Of a DNA stretch of 64,000 nucleotides, positions 56,301-64,000 are shown one piece after another (positions within the stretch are counted from its first letter, which is position 1; the number at the start of each line of letters is the position of its first letter). The notes below the pieces were generated by a model. The model ran no database searches. It had not been told where the DNA came from and saw only the letters and a list, made by a program, of their open reading frames with translations. Origin of the DNA: Leishmania infantum JPCM5 (taxonomy: Eukaryota > Euglenozoa > Kinetoplastea > Trypanosomatida > Trypanosomatidae); assembly GCF_000002875.2 (NCBI RefSeq), contig NC_009400.2, positions 441,574 through 505,573 of the forward strand, given 5' to 3'. The position numbers and the translations under genes are program-made.

Positions 56301-56888
56301 CTTCTCCAGCTGAATCGCGTCTTTCATCACCGTTCGTAATGTTCCAGAGTTGGCACTCTTCGTCTTCCCTGCGGCAGCGACGCGCGCGTTGACCATGGAA
56401 AGCTCGGCGTCGGCGTTGGCGGGGTAGGGGGCGCCGTTGCTGCCGGACTGCCCGTAGCGCGTTGTCTTCGGAAAGCTCCCAGACGCTGGAGCACACGGTG
56501 ATGGCTTGATGACTGGCAGGGGGCTATTAGGTGACGCTGGGGGCGATCCAGCGTGCGGGCTCGCGCCCACACTGACACTGGGGCTCCGCTGCCGACCACC
56601 GCTTCCCACGCCGATGCTTCCGCCAACGCCGGGCCGCGCTCCGGTCAGGTCGCCCAGCGCCTTGGATGGGTCCGCGGCCGCTGTCTCTTCCTCCTTTCTC
56701 AGCGTGTGCACGGTGAAGCAGTGGTTGTTGGTGTACAGCCCCATTACCTGCCTCGATACCCCCATCCACCGGCTTGCCAGGTACTCCTTTGCTTCATCCT
56801 CGCCGAGGACGCTGTTCCAGCAAGCGCCGAGGAAGTCCCGCTGGTAGGCAATCTGCTGCGCGTGCAACTTCTCGTTCGCGCAGCCCAT
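50376..56888 (-). CDS. Very large acylated-N-terminus protein, unknown function, 2170 aa
   Basis: The chosen start gives MGCANEKL: Gly 2 and Cys 3 form a textbook N-myristoylation plus palmitoylation signal, predicting membrane or flagellar-membrane anchoring. Conserved-looking blocks are separated by long Ser/Ala/Pro-rich linkers. An N-terminal helical block (RDFLGACWNSVLGEDEAKEYL) comes first. A block near residue 720 follows (YVVIAVPMYECSLVPTAFHT). A segment with GGMKYLDVVALIDGCPVSELV (about 1050-1075) slightly resembles a PDZ strand-helix. A C-terminal region from about 1620 includes a Gly-rich hydrophobic stretch (LSFAFSGGSLGVLAGVLYYY) that may be a membrane or hydrolase-like segment. 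Basic Arg/His clusters occur near 990-1040. No family is recognised. The frame opens 38 codons further at a non-conserved stretch; ATG 56888 is preferred for the acylation signal. Confidence 0.78.
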   Translation of the reverse strand: MGCANEKLHAQQIAYQRDFLGACWNSVLGEDEAKEYLASRWMGVSRQVMGLYTNNHCFTVHTLRKEEETAAADPSKALGDLTGARPGVGGSIGVGSGGRQRSPSVSVGASPHAGSPPASPNSPLPVIKPSPCAPASGSFPKTTRYGQSGSNGAPYPANADAELSMVNARVAAAGKTKSANSGTLRTVMKDAIQLEKAAHSHHPYLRRHELSVYGGVVFRCAPAHRLYHRISFVPEARAKRLNDAPVSAAAGTRQDQQPASTPPSTSSVVAAPGRALSSRKRSRSSLETSGRAVKHSPLREGDGGSVEDMPALQLGSTLARHTTSSGADWETDDPLSASNNYPIEDRDVDGVAATRPPVIIGSITAMELQALPPNAELCFGGWLYVSLQDEQERLRRSLARYEKRRHRRAAAREAAIASSPMASSTWPTPSTFCKDSLSPGQSPGGRQYSSVGCGTVEGASNGGEAPLLRTSVVAQSMSAPRRLWQRRDSSDEMITRSQRPTAAAAAPPSPLGVVQEDTSAPPPADVSPQFSPNKALGDAVIADTEDVAHATAPMLDTTPAAEAANSRADGKEEEQPVQNTPRLSAAQSEERAAPAMKTAAALPPPQSQPSLAMTRPLNLSCNVRSAVAPSAHSLLRATDESHKRVIKVPPQQPTPMLSISPLSPLRCTGKYAQEAMEAEALVASWLPYAYVVIAVPMYECSLVPTAFHTALIRRKAVSLNLADAQSRQAYGVGCITAARYGGVMVVEYREKISEDDDAEWIGELLRVGRASQQKYGEAGAKSDGTSTPDLAASAAAGMSTSSVRHLSRTVAHHARAEKLHRIKSCIWHKLRRQGLYVILASTRTADRRHRQQRAFVASELSRVFQASASWLGAPATSVPAHLKGRKSRHSAALAACASATTGDEYEDVDGIGCDYYAADMNGVVDYDSLDDNSDSDSRNSRTGRASRSSSGSIGESAAARNGGEGGGRRHSLWSKLPLPGGSKNHRHRRRHRYHDSRGGGDDDAQRKRHHSNHFGLGGQQRDGSGRLSPTAANPCLWAEPNYDDDFLLRGTYRQIGGMKYLDVVALIDGCPVSELVQGIKRWVVNLLSMPIKARPLCLYLQRYEGIASSLQLLSTQLASAALASSVASGHLVAPMNLSFHASGGTGLEAASFVSQQHAEAMGGAASTGSFSAASVPMNVSATASTILRGVPYNTYYRGPLDPVVRAVMSPEVESMIAACHTRQLPEVLRSPQLPAPHAVTSDGATDAGSLPRLPPPASVARRGSRDDPRSSSGHTSLTPQFLQSLSSSDVKRVVSVQAGVEVAAQVLCSPRLSTPRSPTTPHTGRPLCADPSPNPSASPALLLRKEQHETPTGSAAVQSSTTHVDPTSASLLPSAPLPAALLLRTADTAPPKHTSAGPSSESSECPLCDDSLQNDSAVGNNFTAANGRALAAAATASVVPGDSIGNPTGDGVTNGSSASPTVIDPLTAPSLLQDDWKQRETPSSRSQCFSVAASKGGATGDDTRPDGAADAEKPRCVRDSDDNASTGLRSMLDHTHYPGQRSLPERSETMAAAVARCYSSSGDDGASDDVDSDAAARRKAGGTACAGAEEEEASYGEREWQLADRELRALKSELDEMHYLVSTAHSELLQRLEESSQLGAIFLPHTRPDQVDLSLLTLKMMRQYPEEVPVKEIHTDWVPMLMSLLTISRDSLFCCAGDGGDTLGFLRTYNNAVTQSDACDADKRRELCDAGTTKYTIDPLPPLPAPRLLHDIVIAPQPIRLAKEVLREVKRVGMDETGLSFAFSGGSLGVLAGVLYYYTDFLRAKYRSGVAAAGRWSKEAGATVQDVLARDGYNVVLRRIWIWGVIPDSIERKSGITSAVAKTKQLLRGKPRRRDRADSANSTESTSTRCAEDANYVVTNTTGLGSGGARVRGQPFRSAEAYALYDAVLHYLRTLEELYTEHHGNAFIASQGAMKRRSVLMAWRRSKGGPDAAATAYENGGESNGASGSAAAASPAAGELVPKFEICVATNYYYKEMMEEARQPRAPARRSSSLLYTSGSLHQTLSETSRYKRLSATVPPPPAASSSAASGTVNVAVDGRNALAAIPPRLQAGSAGSRAKAAKEAAERAQQPLEQPYCGGEETVRRKAPQRHAVKKIFGFLTEHYEQWRARHSDDPAANALAKRVHISIK

Positions 56889-59264
56889 AGCGTGCCCCCG
56901 CTCCGTCGATGGGTGTGTGCTTGTGGGTTGGGTTTCTGTTGCCGCTTTCTCTTGATGATCCGACGTACACGCCTCCGCGCCACCCGGAAAACTCGCACAC
57001 ACACAGGGAGCGGAGATCCGTCAGTGATGACGCACAAGCGTGGAATTCGTCTGTGTGTGCCCGTGCGATGGAAAGATGCAAAAACCCAACAAGGCTGGAC
57101 ACGCATGCAGCGCCAGCCGGAGAGAGAGGGACGAAGGGTGCCCATGCAAAGACGGAAGGGGAGTAGTGGGTGGTGATGGGTGAAGCGTGTGAGTGATGAC
57201 CAAAGAAGACGCAAGGGTGGTTGGGGCGAGCAGCGCGCGGGAAAAAAGAAGCGACGCAGCCGCCAGACACGCGCGGTACAGCAGTGCGCCGAATCCGTCA
57301 CCGCAGCAGCGCCCCTGCCGCAAGCTCTGCCCACTCCATGCTCCTCGGGCTTCCCCCCACCCCACCAGCAGGGCAGTCAGGGCTGGGGGTGGCATACACC
57401 TGAGTCACGCCGACACCCCGCCCATGATGTGGACGGCGCCAACGTGTGCGTCGTCGCAGGTCGCTCCGACGCAGCGCCCTCCAGGGTCTGGCCGCCGACA
57501 TCAGCAGGAATACATCGCTCTGACCTCGCCACGCCGTGGGTGCCTGGGCCCTGCCACTCGTCAGCAGTGGTGCGGCGTTTGCCCGGGAATAGAGGGGCGG
57601 GGGGGGTGCTGGCCCGTGTGCGTGTGTATGCGAGAGATACCGCGCACTGCGGCACCCTCCTCTCCCGTCATCAGAGACGGGGGCACATTGTGAAGAGAGA
57701 ATAGAAGGGCATATTGCCGATAACAGGCGGGCTGGGCGGTCCCCCCAAAAACCTTTGGACAGGCAGGGAATCGGCGCCTTGGGCACCATCCCAACGAAGC
57801 CGGCGGTGTTAGCCCTCCTCCTCTTGTTGCTCCGTGCAGTGGTGGTGGTGATCCCCACTACCGGGCGCGGGGAGCAGGAGAGGATGGATGCGAAGGGTGA
57901 CTCGGTGGGCGCTACAGCCAAGATGGGCTGCACGTGCGTGTGCCTTGCTCACCCTAGGTATGAATTCGTCTCTGTTTGGATGAGTGTTGTTGTGCCTGTC
58001 TATCTACCGGTGTCTTCTCGCGTCGTTGGCCACCACACGGAATGGACTTGTCTTTCGTTCCTTCTTCCGCTCTACCGCAGCGTGAGCCCTCGACCCTCTC
58101 GTGGCTCACGTACACCGTGCCCCCGAGGATGGACACTCCGTAGAGAGGATCGGAAAGGGTGTGCGGGTGTGGGTGTAGGCGGCGCCGCCTTGAGCGTTCA
58201 CGTCGAAACCAGAATAGCCGCAACCAAGCCAGCAGCACAACAATGGACATCAGCTGGCCTCACTGGGCGCACCCCTTCCTTCCGCACGTGCATGTGCTCT
58301 CCACTCGAGTCGTATCGCGCCGACCGGGCGTGTAAAGTGTCTGCGTGTGTTGCGTGAAGAGGGTGAGTGCCTGTAGAGAACGGTGCTGTCGAAGAGCCCT
58401 GTGGACTCGCTCCCCCCTTCATAAACGTGACGCGTTCCACAGAGAGCGAGGGGGTGCCACGTGCGCGCATGGTGTAATGGACGGAAGAGGTGGGGCGGGG
58501 CAGGAGGAGTGCTGGGCGAAGGGAGCAGCGCCAACGGCCTTGCTTTGCGCTCTTTCCCTTTCACTCCAGCACGTGCCGTGCTCCCCTCGCATGTTCTTCT
58601 GTTTCTGTTCCGTATCACCAGCACATCCCACCCACCCCCTCTCCCCCTCCGTGAGGTAGGTCCCACCATCAGCACACACAGCTGAGGCTTGTTCCTCTTG
58701 GTCACCCTTGGCGCCTGCGCTGACGAGTGCAGAGCACAACAACCTTTTTCTGTTTCTCTTGCGTTGGTGATTACGCGGCCAGTTGGGAGGTCGAGAGAGA
58801 CATGGGCGAACACAGCATCTACCAGCGTCCTTACATCTCTTCCTCCAGCTCGGCTGGCGAATGGCACCAGCACACCAGCACCGCATCTTGAGCGCTGACA
58901 CGCATGCGCTTGTGTGCGTGTGACCGAATCAGTCGAAGGAATGAGTAGCGGAGGAGATTTGAGGGGTGGGGTGGGGGAGGGGGCTAGCTCCCGGAAAAGA
59001 CGACGTGGACGTCCGTGTGGTGCGCCGGCACAGACAGCACGCTCCATTCGTTCTCACTGTCCCGCCCTGCCTCCTCGTTTCCCTTCGGCACCCGCCATCA
59101 CCGATCGGATAGATGACCTTTCCTTCTATGCTATTCCCTTGTAGGCGGAGAGGGAGTCCGTCACACCCACACACGTGTGTGCTCGTATGTAGGCACACGT
59201 GGACCTCGTCCACAGGAGCAGCCATCACTGAGAATCCTTTGCGGCATGCCCCCCCCCCTTCTCC
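56889..59264. other. Long intergenic region carrying SIDER-like copy 3
   Basis: About 2.4 kb between the Sm-fold gene and the 2170-aa gene. It contains a dispersed repeat (57256-57740) and possibly more of the same element up to about 57960. The rest is T/C- and GT-rich with no gene; a 265-codon minus-strand frame (58250-59047) has UTR-like Arg/Pro/His composition. Confidence 0.6.
57256..57740. mobile_element. SIDER-like dispersed element, copy 3 (truncated on the left)
   Basis: All 485 bases match 15107-15591 without indels; I find a single difference. On the left, similarity stops at 57256, where copies 1 and 2 continue. On the right it stops at 57740 just before a run of six C. It lies in the presumed 3' UTR of the Sm-fold gene. 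The naming as SIDER is inferred from position, size and dispersion. Confidence 0.75.
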
Positions 59265-59708
59265 CTACACGGAGGGCCTCACCTGCTCCGCGGCCACCAG
59301 CACCTCACCGTAGCTCGTGCCGCCGTCTTTGGTCTCGTGGATGAAGTCCAAGTATCGAATGCAGGCACCACGTACGACGATGCTCTGGATGCACCGCAGT
59401 GCGATGGGGTTCACCTCTATCGTGTCCTCAGCCTTGCGTGCCGCCAAGCCGTGGCTCCCGCAAACGGGGCTGCTGCTGCCAGCCGTTACGAGCGCGCGTG
59501 TCGCCGGGGCGTCCTCGCGCGAGCGGCCACGACGACGGCGCACTGCGGTGAGTGTGATGGCGTCTACCTTAATGTTCATGGTGGCCGCATCCATCTCCAG
59601 CAAGCGCCCCACCACCATTGTGCCGTTGGTGAGCTCCACATGGACGAGGGCGTGCAGCGCCGGCCCCCGCGCCAGGACGCCGGGGAGTGTCGCGACAGAA
59701 TCGCTCAT
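59265..59708 (-). CDS. Sm/LSm-fold protein with insertion between Sm1 and Sm2, 147 aa
   Basis: Residues about 11-55 form an Sm1 motif (LVHVELTNGTMVVGRLLEMD, then MNIKVDAITL), and residues about 105-122 form Sm2 (IVVRGACIRYLDFI). The R-G-x-x-I-R-Y pattern is that of the SmD1/SmD3/LSm4 branch. Between them an insertion of about 40-50 residues, Arg/Ala/Ser-rich, replaces the usual short variable loop. Sm proteins form seven-membered rings on U-rich sites of spliceosomal snRNAs. Kinetoplastids also have snRNA-specific Sm variants in U2 and U4 particles, and this could be one; which one cannot be decided from sequence alone. The predicted mass, near 15-16 kDa, would fit. ATG 59708 is the natural start with a short leader before Sm1. 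Confidence 0.85.
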   Translation of the reverse strand: MSDSVATLPGVLARGPALHALVHVELTNGTMVVGRLLEMDAATMNIKVDAITLTAVRRRRGRSREDAPATRALVTAGSSSPVCGSHGLAARKAEDTIEVNPIALRCIQSIVVRGACIRYLDFIHETKDGGTSYGEVLVAAEQVRPSV

Positions 59709-60914
59709 CCTCTCCCTTGCTGGAGTTCGGGCACCTTTGCGAGTTGCTCGCCAAGAAAGGACGAAGTGGGTCGAGGCGCCTCTGCGAGTGCGCCGCCTCC
59801 AGTCGTGTCAGGAAGGGAAAGGTTGCTGTGGGGTGGGGGGTGAGAAGAGGAGGGGAGGTGAGGGGGCGAGATGGGGGTTGCGACAGAAGCGGCTTGTGTT
59901 CGAGCAGATCGCGCTTGTGAAGACAATGGGATGAGGGGGAGGAGGAGGAAAGGATCGCTGAGGAGCTCCGCGTGCTAAAGGTGGGGCCACGCTGCTGGCG
60001 CTGCAGCACTGTCCTGCACGTGCAGTACGCACCCTCGTCATAGACCCCGCCACCCCTCACCACACCACGTGATGGCCCTTGCACCGAGAAACGAGGCGGG
60101 AAATGTGGAAGATAATGCCAGAGGAAGAGAGTGGGTTGATGGCGGCGCCATCTCGCCAGCCCTGCCCTTCTCACTGCACACGGCGCTGCACTGGACCCCT
60201 AACGTTGAGCACTGGATTCCCCGCATGGCTCCGCGCGTGCGCATATACGTGCCGCCCTCTCCCTACGTGGGAGGTCAGGCCTCATGCATCGCCTCTTCGT
60301 GTTTGTTTCGTCACCGCGACCGATCGGTGCGCGACCTTGGCAGCGGCAGTTCAAGGTCCACAAGGTAGTATACAGAGGTGAAGGCAGCGACGCGCACAGG
60401 GAGACCCCAGCACGCGCGAGAGAGAGAGCACCGAAGGCTCGAATGGAAAAAAAAACAAAAAAGGAAGGGGACGACTCCCACATCACGCAAAACGAGTCAA
60501 TATAATATGTATGCTGAGCCTATACACACACACGTACACGTACACCGCCTGCCTACCTCCGTTTCTTCCCCATGTCGCGCAGTCTCTTTCTCAGTGCATG
60601 TCTGCGCTCCCTGGGCATGCACCACCGTGCATCGTGCGCGTGTGCACAGAAATGGGGTGGGGGAAGAAGAGACGCGTTACCGAGAACATTCGCCAACTGT
60701 GCACGCGCACATATATATGTATGTATGCATGTGTGTGTGTGTGTTCAGATGTGACTAGCGTATGCTTGCTGTTGCATTACATCAGAGACGTGGTGCGCTG
60801 ACGGACTCCACGGCACCGGGCGGGTGCCGGGGCGCGAGAGGGGAGGAAGGGAGAGAGGGGCGGAGTTGATTGGCAGCGCGCTTCCAGCGCCACCTCTCCC
60901 CCTCCGCCATCTGC
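59709..60914. other. Intergenic region
   Basis: About 1.2 kb with an A-rich run near 60447-60461, short TA/GT runs near 60710-60742 and T/C-rich minus-strand tracts upstream of the Sm-fold gene. No gene seen. Confidence 0.6.
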
Positions 60915-63900
60915 TTACTCTAGCAGAGCCAGCACGCGGATTTGGAGAAACGAATGGAGCTTCACCTCAAGCGGCACTGTCGGGTCCGGTGCGGCGTAGG
61001 CGGCGATGGCGCACAGTAGCTGAAGGAACTCGGCAAAGAACAGCACTTCGCCTTCACGCGCGCTGTCGGCCACGACATGGTCAAAACAATGCTGTATCCC
61101 AGTCTCCGTCAGGCGCGCCTCGCGGTGCCACTCGAGGTCCTTTGCCATTTCTTTCACATTCTTCCAGCGCAGCACGCTCACAATGCCCACGTCACGCGCA
61201 CCGGAAACGGATCCGGGATGCGACCGGCTGCTGGGGAACCTTCGCTGGTTGAAGTCTGGTTTGATGGGCAACTCGTCAGACCCCTTCTTCCCCGTCGGCC
61301 ATGTTCCCGTGGCCGTGCCGCCGATTTGGCTGTTACCGCTTATGGCGTGGACCAGGGAGGGGTACTCCACGTGGCTCAGCCTGTGTCCGCCGTCGGCTAC
61401 CAGCGAGGTCGTCGAGTGCTGCTCAGTGTCGACGGTTTTCGTGAAGACTTGTGAGGCCAGTATGGCCGAGAACGGAGGCGGCAGTGCCGCACGAACGCCT
61501 CGGCTTTCGCATGGTTGCTGATACGTGTTGAACACCGTCAGCAGCGCGTCGTGATTCTGTGCGAGCAGCTCGAGGACTGGCTTGCGCCAAAAGGCGCGCT
61601 GCGCCGCGCCGATCCAGCGGTTCGCGCCTAGCAGGCGTGGCAGCAGCAGCCCACCCAAGAATGTATCGAAGTACGAGGGGCAGAGCGGGCTCGCGTAGTC
61701 GATGGCTTCGTAGTGGACTTGGTCGCTATAGCCGTTGTTGTCGACGGTGGAGGACGCGAGGCTGCTGCGGGCGGATGCAGCCGCACCAGTGAGTGGGGAA
61801 CTACTTGACATGCCCATGAGACTTCTGGTGGCACGCTTACCGCCCTCCTCGCCGGTCTCCGCACGATGCAGCGCCTTTTCTTTCGCCATCAGCGGCTGCT
61901 GCTGCTGCTGGCACTGCCATGCATGGGCAAGACGGATGACGAGCTTCACGAACTGCACGTAGTTGACGCACACGGCCCCGGTGTCAGGGCGCAGGTCGAC
62001 GTGGCGGTCATCGCGCAGTGCTCGGGCATAGCAGGGGATGGGACGACCCTTGCGGCTCACCGACACCGCGCGTGCGAACTTCGTGCGCGGCGGCAACATT
62101 GTTTTTTCTGGTGAGCTAGCAATGGAGCTTGCCGTTGGAAGTGAGGCAGTGACCCCACTGAAGCTCCGCATCGACGAGCGTGGCCTCTGCATCCCGGTGG
62201 ACGCGACGCTACCTTGTGCCACATGCTCGATGAGGCTGAACACCGCTGGACGATGCAGCGTTGCGGGAAGCGGCGGCGATGGGATGGCCAGCTTTAGCGA
62301 CGCCAATGACGCTCTTCCCTTCGAGGACGCTCCAGACAAGCGCGGCGCCTTGCCGGCAAGACAAGTGAGGCACAGAAGACTCCATACGGTGTTGCCTGTG
62401 ATGTATGCGCCGCCGTCGTCTTTGACGTCGCCGCATTGAGTGGGGGTGTTCGTGGTCGCCTCGCTGCTGGCACACAACTGCGCCAGGGGGACGGCGTACT
62501 GATGGAAGACAAGGTCCAGCGACGGTGCGTACCGCTCGACGACGCCGATGATGTCCACATAGCTCTGCATTGTGTGGTCTGGCGACCGGCACAGGATGTC
62601 AATGAACTCTGTCAGCGAGATCCGCTGGAGCAGCCTCGCGACGCGCTCTTGCTCGATAATGCTGAGGACGCTGACCGAGCGTTTGGCGAAGCGAACGGCA
62701 TCGTGCAGAGCACTAAAGGACAGGGCGATCCACTGTGCTTGGCGTCGAACCTGTTCCAGCCAGCCACGGTGGCTGTGCGGTGGGTGCGACCACTCATCGT
62801 TCAGCCTGTGCCTCTTCCCTTCATGTGCGGCGGCCGTCGAGGCGGGGAGATTGGTCCGCTTGCCTTTGATGGACAGAGGCGCGAGTTGCTGTCTGTGGCG
62901 CGTGGACCAGCTCGTATAGTAGCGCATGAGGGCCGCTATCAGCACCAGCAGCGTGCCGCGCGACCTCTCGAATAGCTGATCGGCCGTGACAATGCACGCA
63001 GTGCCGGTGAGCTGCTCATACGTGTCAACGACGACGCGGCACACCTGCTGCAGGTTCTTTCTTGTGGAGGAGGAGAGGCTGTACATGATGGAGACGCCAG
63101 AGGCGGACACACTGACGAGACCGTTGCTGGCCTCTCCAGAGGTCGACGGGGTCGGCGGCCGGCGCTCTTCATGCGCGGCACTTGCTACTGCTGCACTACC
63201 GCAGCCACCGTCGATGTCCGCCAGCTGCTCCGCTTTGCGGAGCAGCGTATGGCACTCGTCCAGGATGACTCTGTCGGCAAGCTCGATGGTGCGCACGAGA
63301 TCCCACGAGGGGACCGTGACAGTGGCAGCACCGCCACGGTCGGTCAGCGACGCGTCGGCCGCGCCGGTGGTGGCCACCGACGTCGTTGTCGTTGTGGCGA
63401 GAGCGTCGTGCCTGTCGTGGCCAGCCACCCTTGATCCATCCTCTGCCCCGCAGCAGCCCCGCATTAGCAAGAGAATCATGTGCAGCGGCACCAGAACAGT
63501 GTCAGATGCTGCGATCGATCTCGTCCTCGACGCCGACACCACTGCGGCGGCAGGATTGAGTAGCATCTCGAGACCGGTGAGGGGGCCGCGCGTAACTTCC
63601 TTTTTACTCGCGTTGCTCGCCCTATCTGTAGAAGTCGCGCGCGGCACTGGCATCTCGCTCGTAGAGGGCGCATCCGGTGTGGCGCTGTCACGCTTGGCCT
63701 GCAGGCGTGGCGATGCAGAAGTGATGCACTTGTCGCGGAGACCGACGCTTTCCCGCACCACATCCTTTGCCTCCTCGGGCTTCTGACCCGTGGTGACACC
63801 TTTGCCGCTGCCTTCGGCCGCCACCTCGGCAACATCGTCGTCGTCGTCTTCGCCTTCGTCGTCAGGGAAGAAGGAGACGTACTCGGTCTGCACTGTATCG

Positions 63901-64000
63901 ACGCATGCCTGGGCCCACTGCAGCAGCGTCGGCAGTGCTACCAGTGTGTGCGGTGGATGCCGGACCACCGACTCTTCGCTTGCCGTTGATAGGGGCGATG
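60915..64000 (-). CDS. Unknown protein, 5' end beyond window (1027 residues visible)
   Basis: The frame is open from the right edge of the window to TAA 60917-60915, so the start lies outside. The first GTG at 63968 is not a start: upstream codons continue to the edge without a stop. An acidic Glu/Asp run (FFPDDEGEDDDDD) is near the visible N-terminus, followed by Ser/Ala/Thr-rich linkers. Helical blocks come later (LLMRGCCGAEDG, ALMRYYTSWSTRHRQQL, RVARLLQRISLTEFIDILC). The C-terminal part repeats a pattern of hydrophobic helices centred on an F-hh-h-h-h-A core (VNYVQFVKLVIRLAHAW and FFAEFLQLLCAIAAYAA). This resembles helix-loop-helix modules of some flagellar proteins, but I cannot assign a family. 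Confidence 0.75.
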   Translation of the reverse strand, partial: SPLSTASEESVVRHPPHTLVALPTLLQWAQACVDTVQTEYVSFFPDDEGEDDDDDVAEVAAEGSGKGVTTGQKPEEAKDVVRESVGLRDKCITSASPRLQAKRDSATPDAPSTSEMPVPRATSTDRASNASKKEVTRGPLTGLEMLLNPAAAVVSASRTRSIAASDTVLVPLHMILLLMRGCCGAEDGSRVAGHDRHDALATTTTTSVATTGAADASLTDRGGAATVTVPSWDLVRTIELADRVILDECHTLLRKAEQLADIDGGCGSAAVASAAHEERRPPTPSTSGEASNGLVSVSASGVSIMYSLSSSTRKNLQQVCRVVVDTYEQLTGTACIVTADQLFERSRGTLLVLIAALMRYYTSWSTRHRQQLAPLSIKGKRTNLPASTAAAHEGKRHRLNDEWSHPPHSHRGWLEQVRRQAQWIALSFSALHDAVRFAKRSVSVLSIIEQERVARLLQRISLTEFIDILCRSPDHTMQSYVDIIGVVERYAPSLDLVFHQYAVPLAQLCASSEATTNTPTQCGDVKDDGGAYITGNTVWSLLCLTCLAGKAPRLSGASSKGRASLASLKLAIPSPPLPATLHRPAVFSLIEHVAQGSVASTGMQRPRSSMRSFSGVTASLPTASSIASSPEKTMLPPRTKFARAVSVSRKGRPIPCYARALRDDRHVDLRPDTGAVCVNYVQFVKLVIRLAHAWQCQQQQQPLMAKEKALHRAETGEEGGKRATRSLMGMSSSSPLTGAAASARSSLASSTVDNNGYSDQVHYEAIDYASPLCPSYFDTFLGGLLLPRLLGANRWIGAAQRAFWRKPVLELLAQNHDALLTVFNTYQQPCESRGVRAALPPPFSAILASQVFTKTVDTEQHSTTSLVADGGHRLSHVEYPSLVHAISGNSQIGGTATGTWPTGKKGSDELPIKPDFNQRRFPSSRSHPGSVSGARDVGIVSVLRWKNVKEMAKDLEWHREARLTETGIQHCFDHVVADSAREGEVLFFAEFLQLLCAIAAYAAPDPTVPLEVKLHSFLQIRVLALLE

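Noticed and set aside
58250..59047. Minus-strand open frame of 265 codons left of the Sm gene
   Set aside because: It has Arg/Pro/His/Ser-rich UTR-like composition and no recognisable domain. It overlaps other frames of equal quality.
1..64000. CRISPR arrays, bacterial operons, riboswitches and introns
   Set aside because: No regularly spaced repeats, Shine-Dalgarno-led operons or split genes were seen; the organism is a kinetoplastid eukaryote.

Overview
The window looks like nuclear DNA of a kinetoplastid, most likely Leishmania or a close Leishmaniinae relative. The evidence is high GC, intronless genes packed on one strand over tens of kilobases, long UTRs full of CA/GT microsatellites and homopolymer runs, pyrimidine tracts followed by AG just upstream of start codons (trans-splice acceptors), proteins inflated by Ala/Ser/Gly/Gln-rich insertions, and a retroposon-like repeat placed between genes as SIDER elements are. 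The species and chromosome cannot be named from the sequence alone.

Layout: positions 1 to about 7.9 kb are the right end of a plus-strand transcription unit. It carries a COQ10-like START-domain protein, a decayed four-TM amastin-like gene broken across frames, a small unknown protein, and an EMAPII/p43-type tRNA-binding protein. From 8.77 kb to the right edge every gene is on the minus strand. The two units converge on 7904-8772, a strand-switch region holding a tRNA-Gln(CUG) with a T5 Pol III terminator, a cluster of G runs and a strong hairpin.

Minus-strand genes, listed left to right (transcribed right to left): a protein with a possible NYN/PIN-like N-terminus and five WW domains; a small acidic-tailed protein; a coiled-coil protein; an unknown 486-aa protein; ribosomal protein L39e (51 aa); delta-COP; a TMEM63/CSC1/OSCA-type channel; a divergent cyclophilin; a 1276-aa probable mitochondrial protein with dsRBM-like repeats; a 2200-residue cullin; an 1814-aa probable mitochondrial protein; a 2170-aa protein with an MGC dual-acylation N-terminus; an Sm-fold protein with an insertion between Sm1 and Sm2; and a 5'-truncated unknown protein at the window edge.

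Three copies of one dispersed element (12358-12709, 14973-15591, 57256-57740) lie downstream of minus-strand genes. They are almost identical by eye but truncated at different points. The genes do not form one pathway, as expected for constitutive polycistronic units in this group, so functions are assigned per protein. Starts were chosen at ATG codons; several longer open frames begin at GTG or run through obvious UTR sequence and were trimmed.
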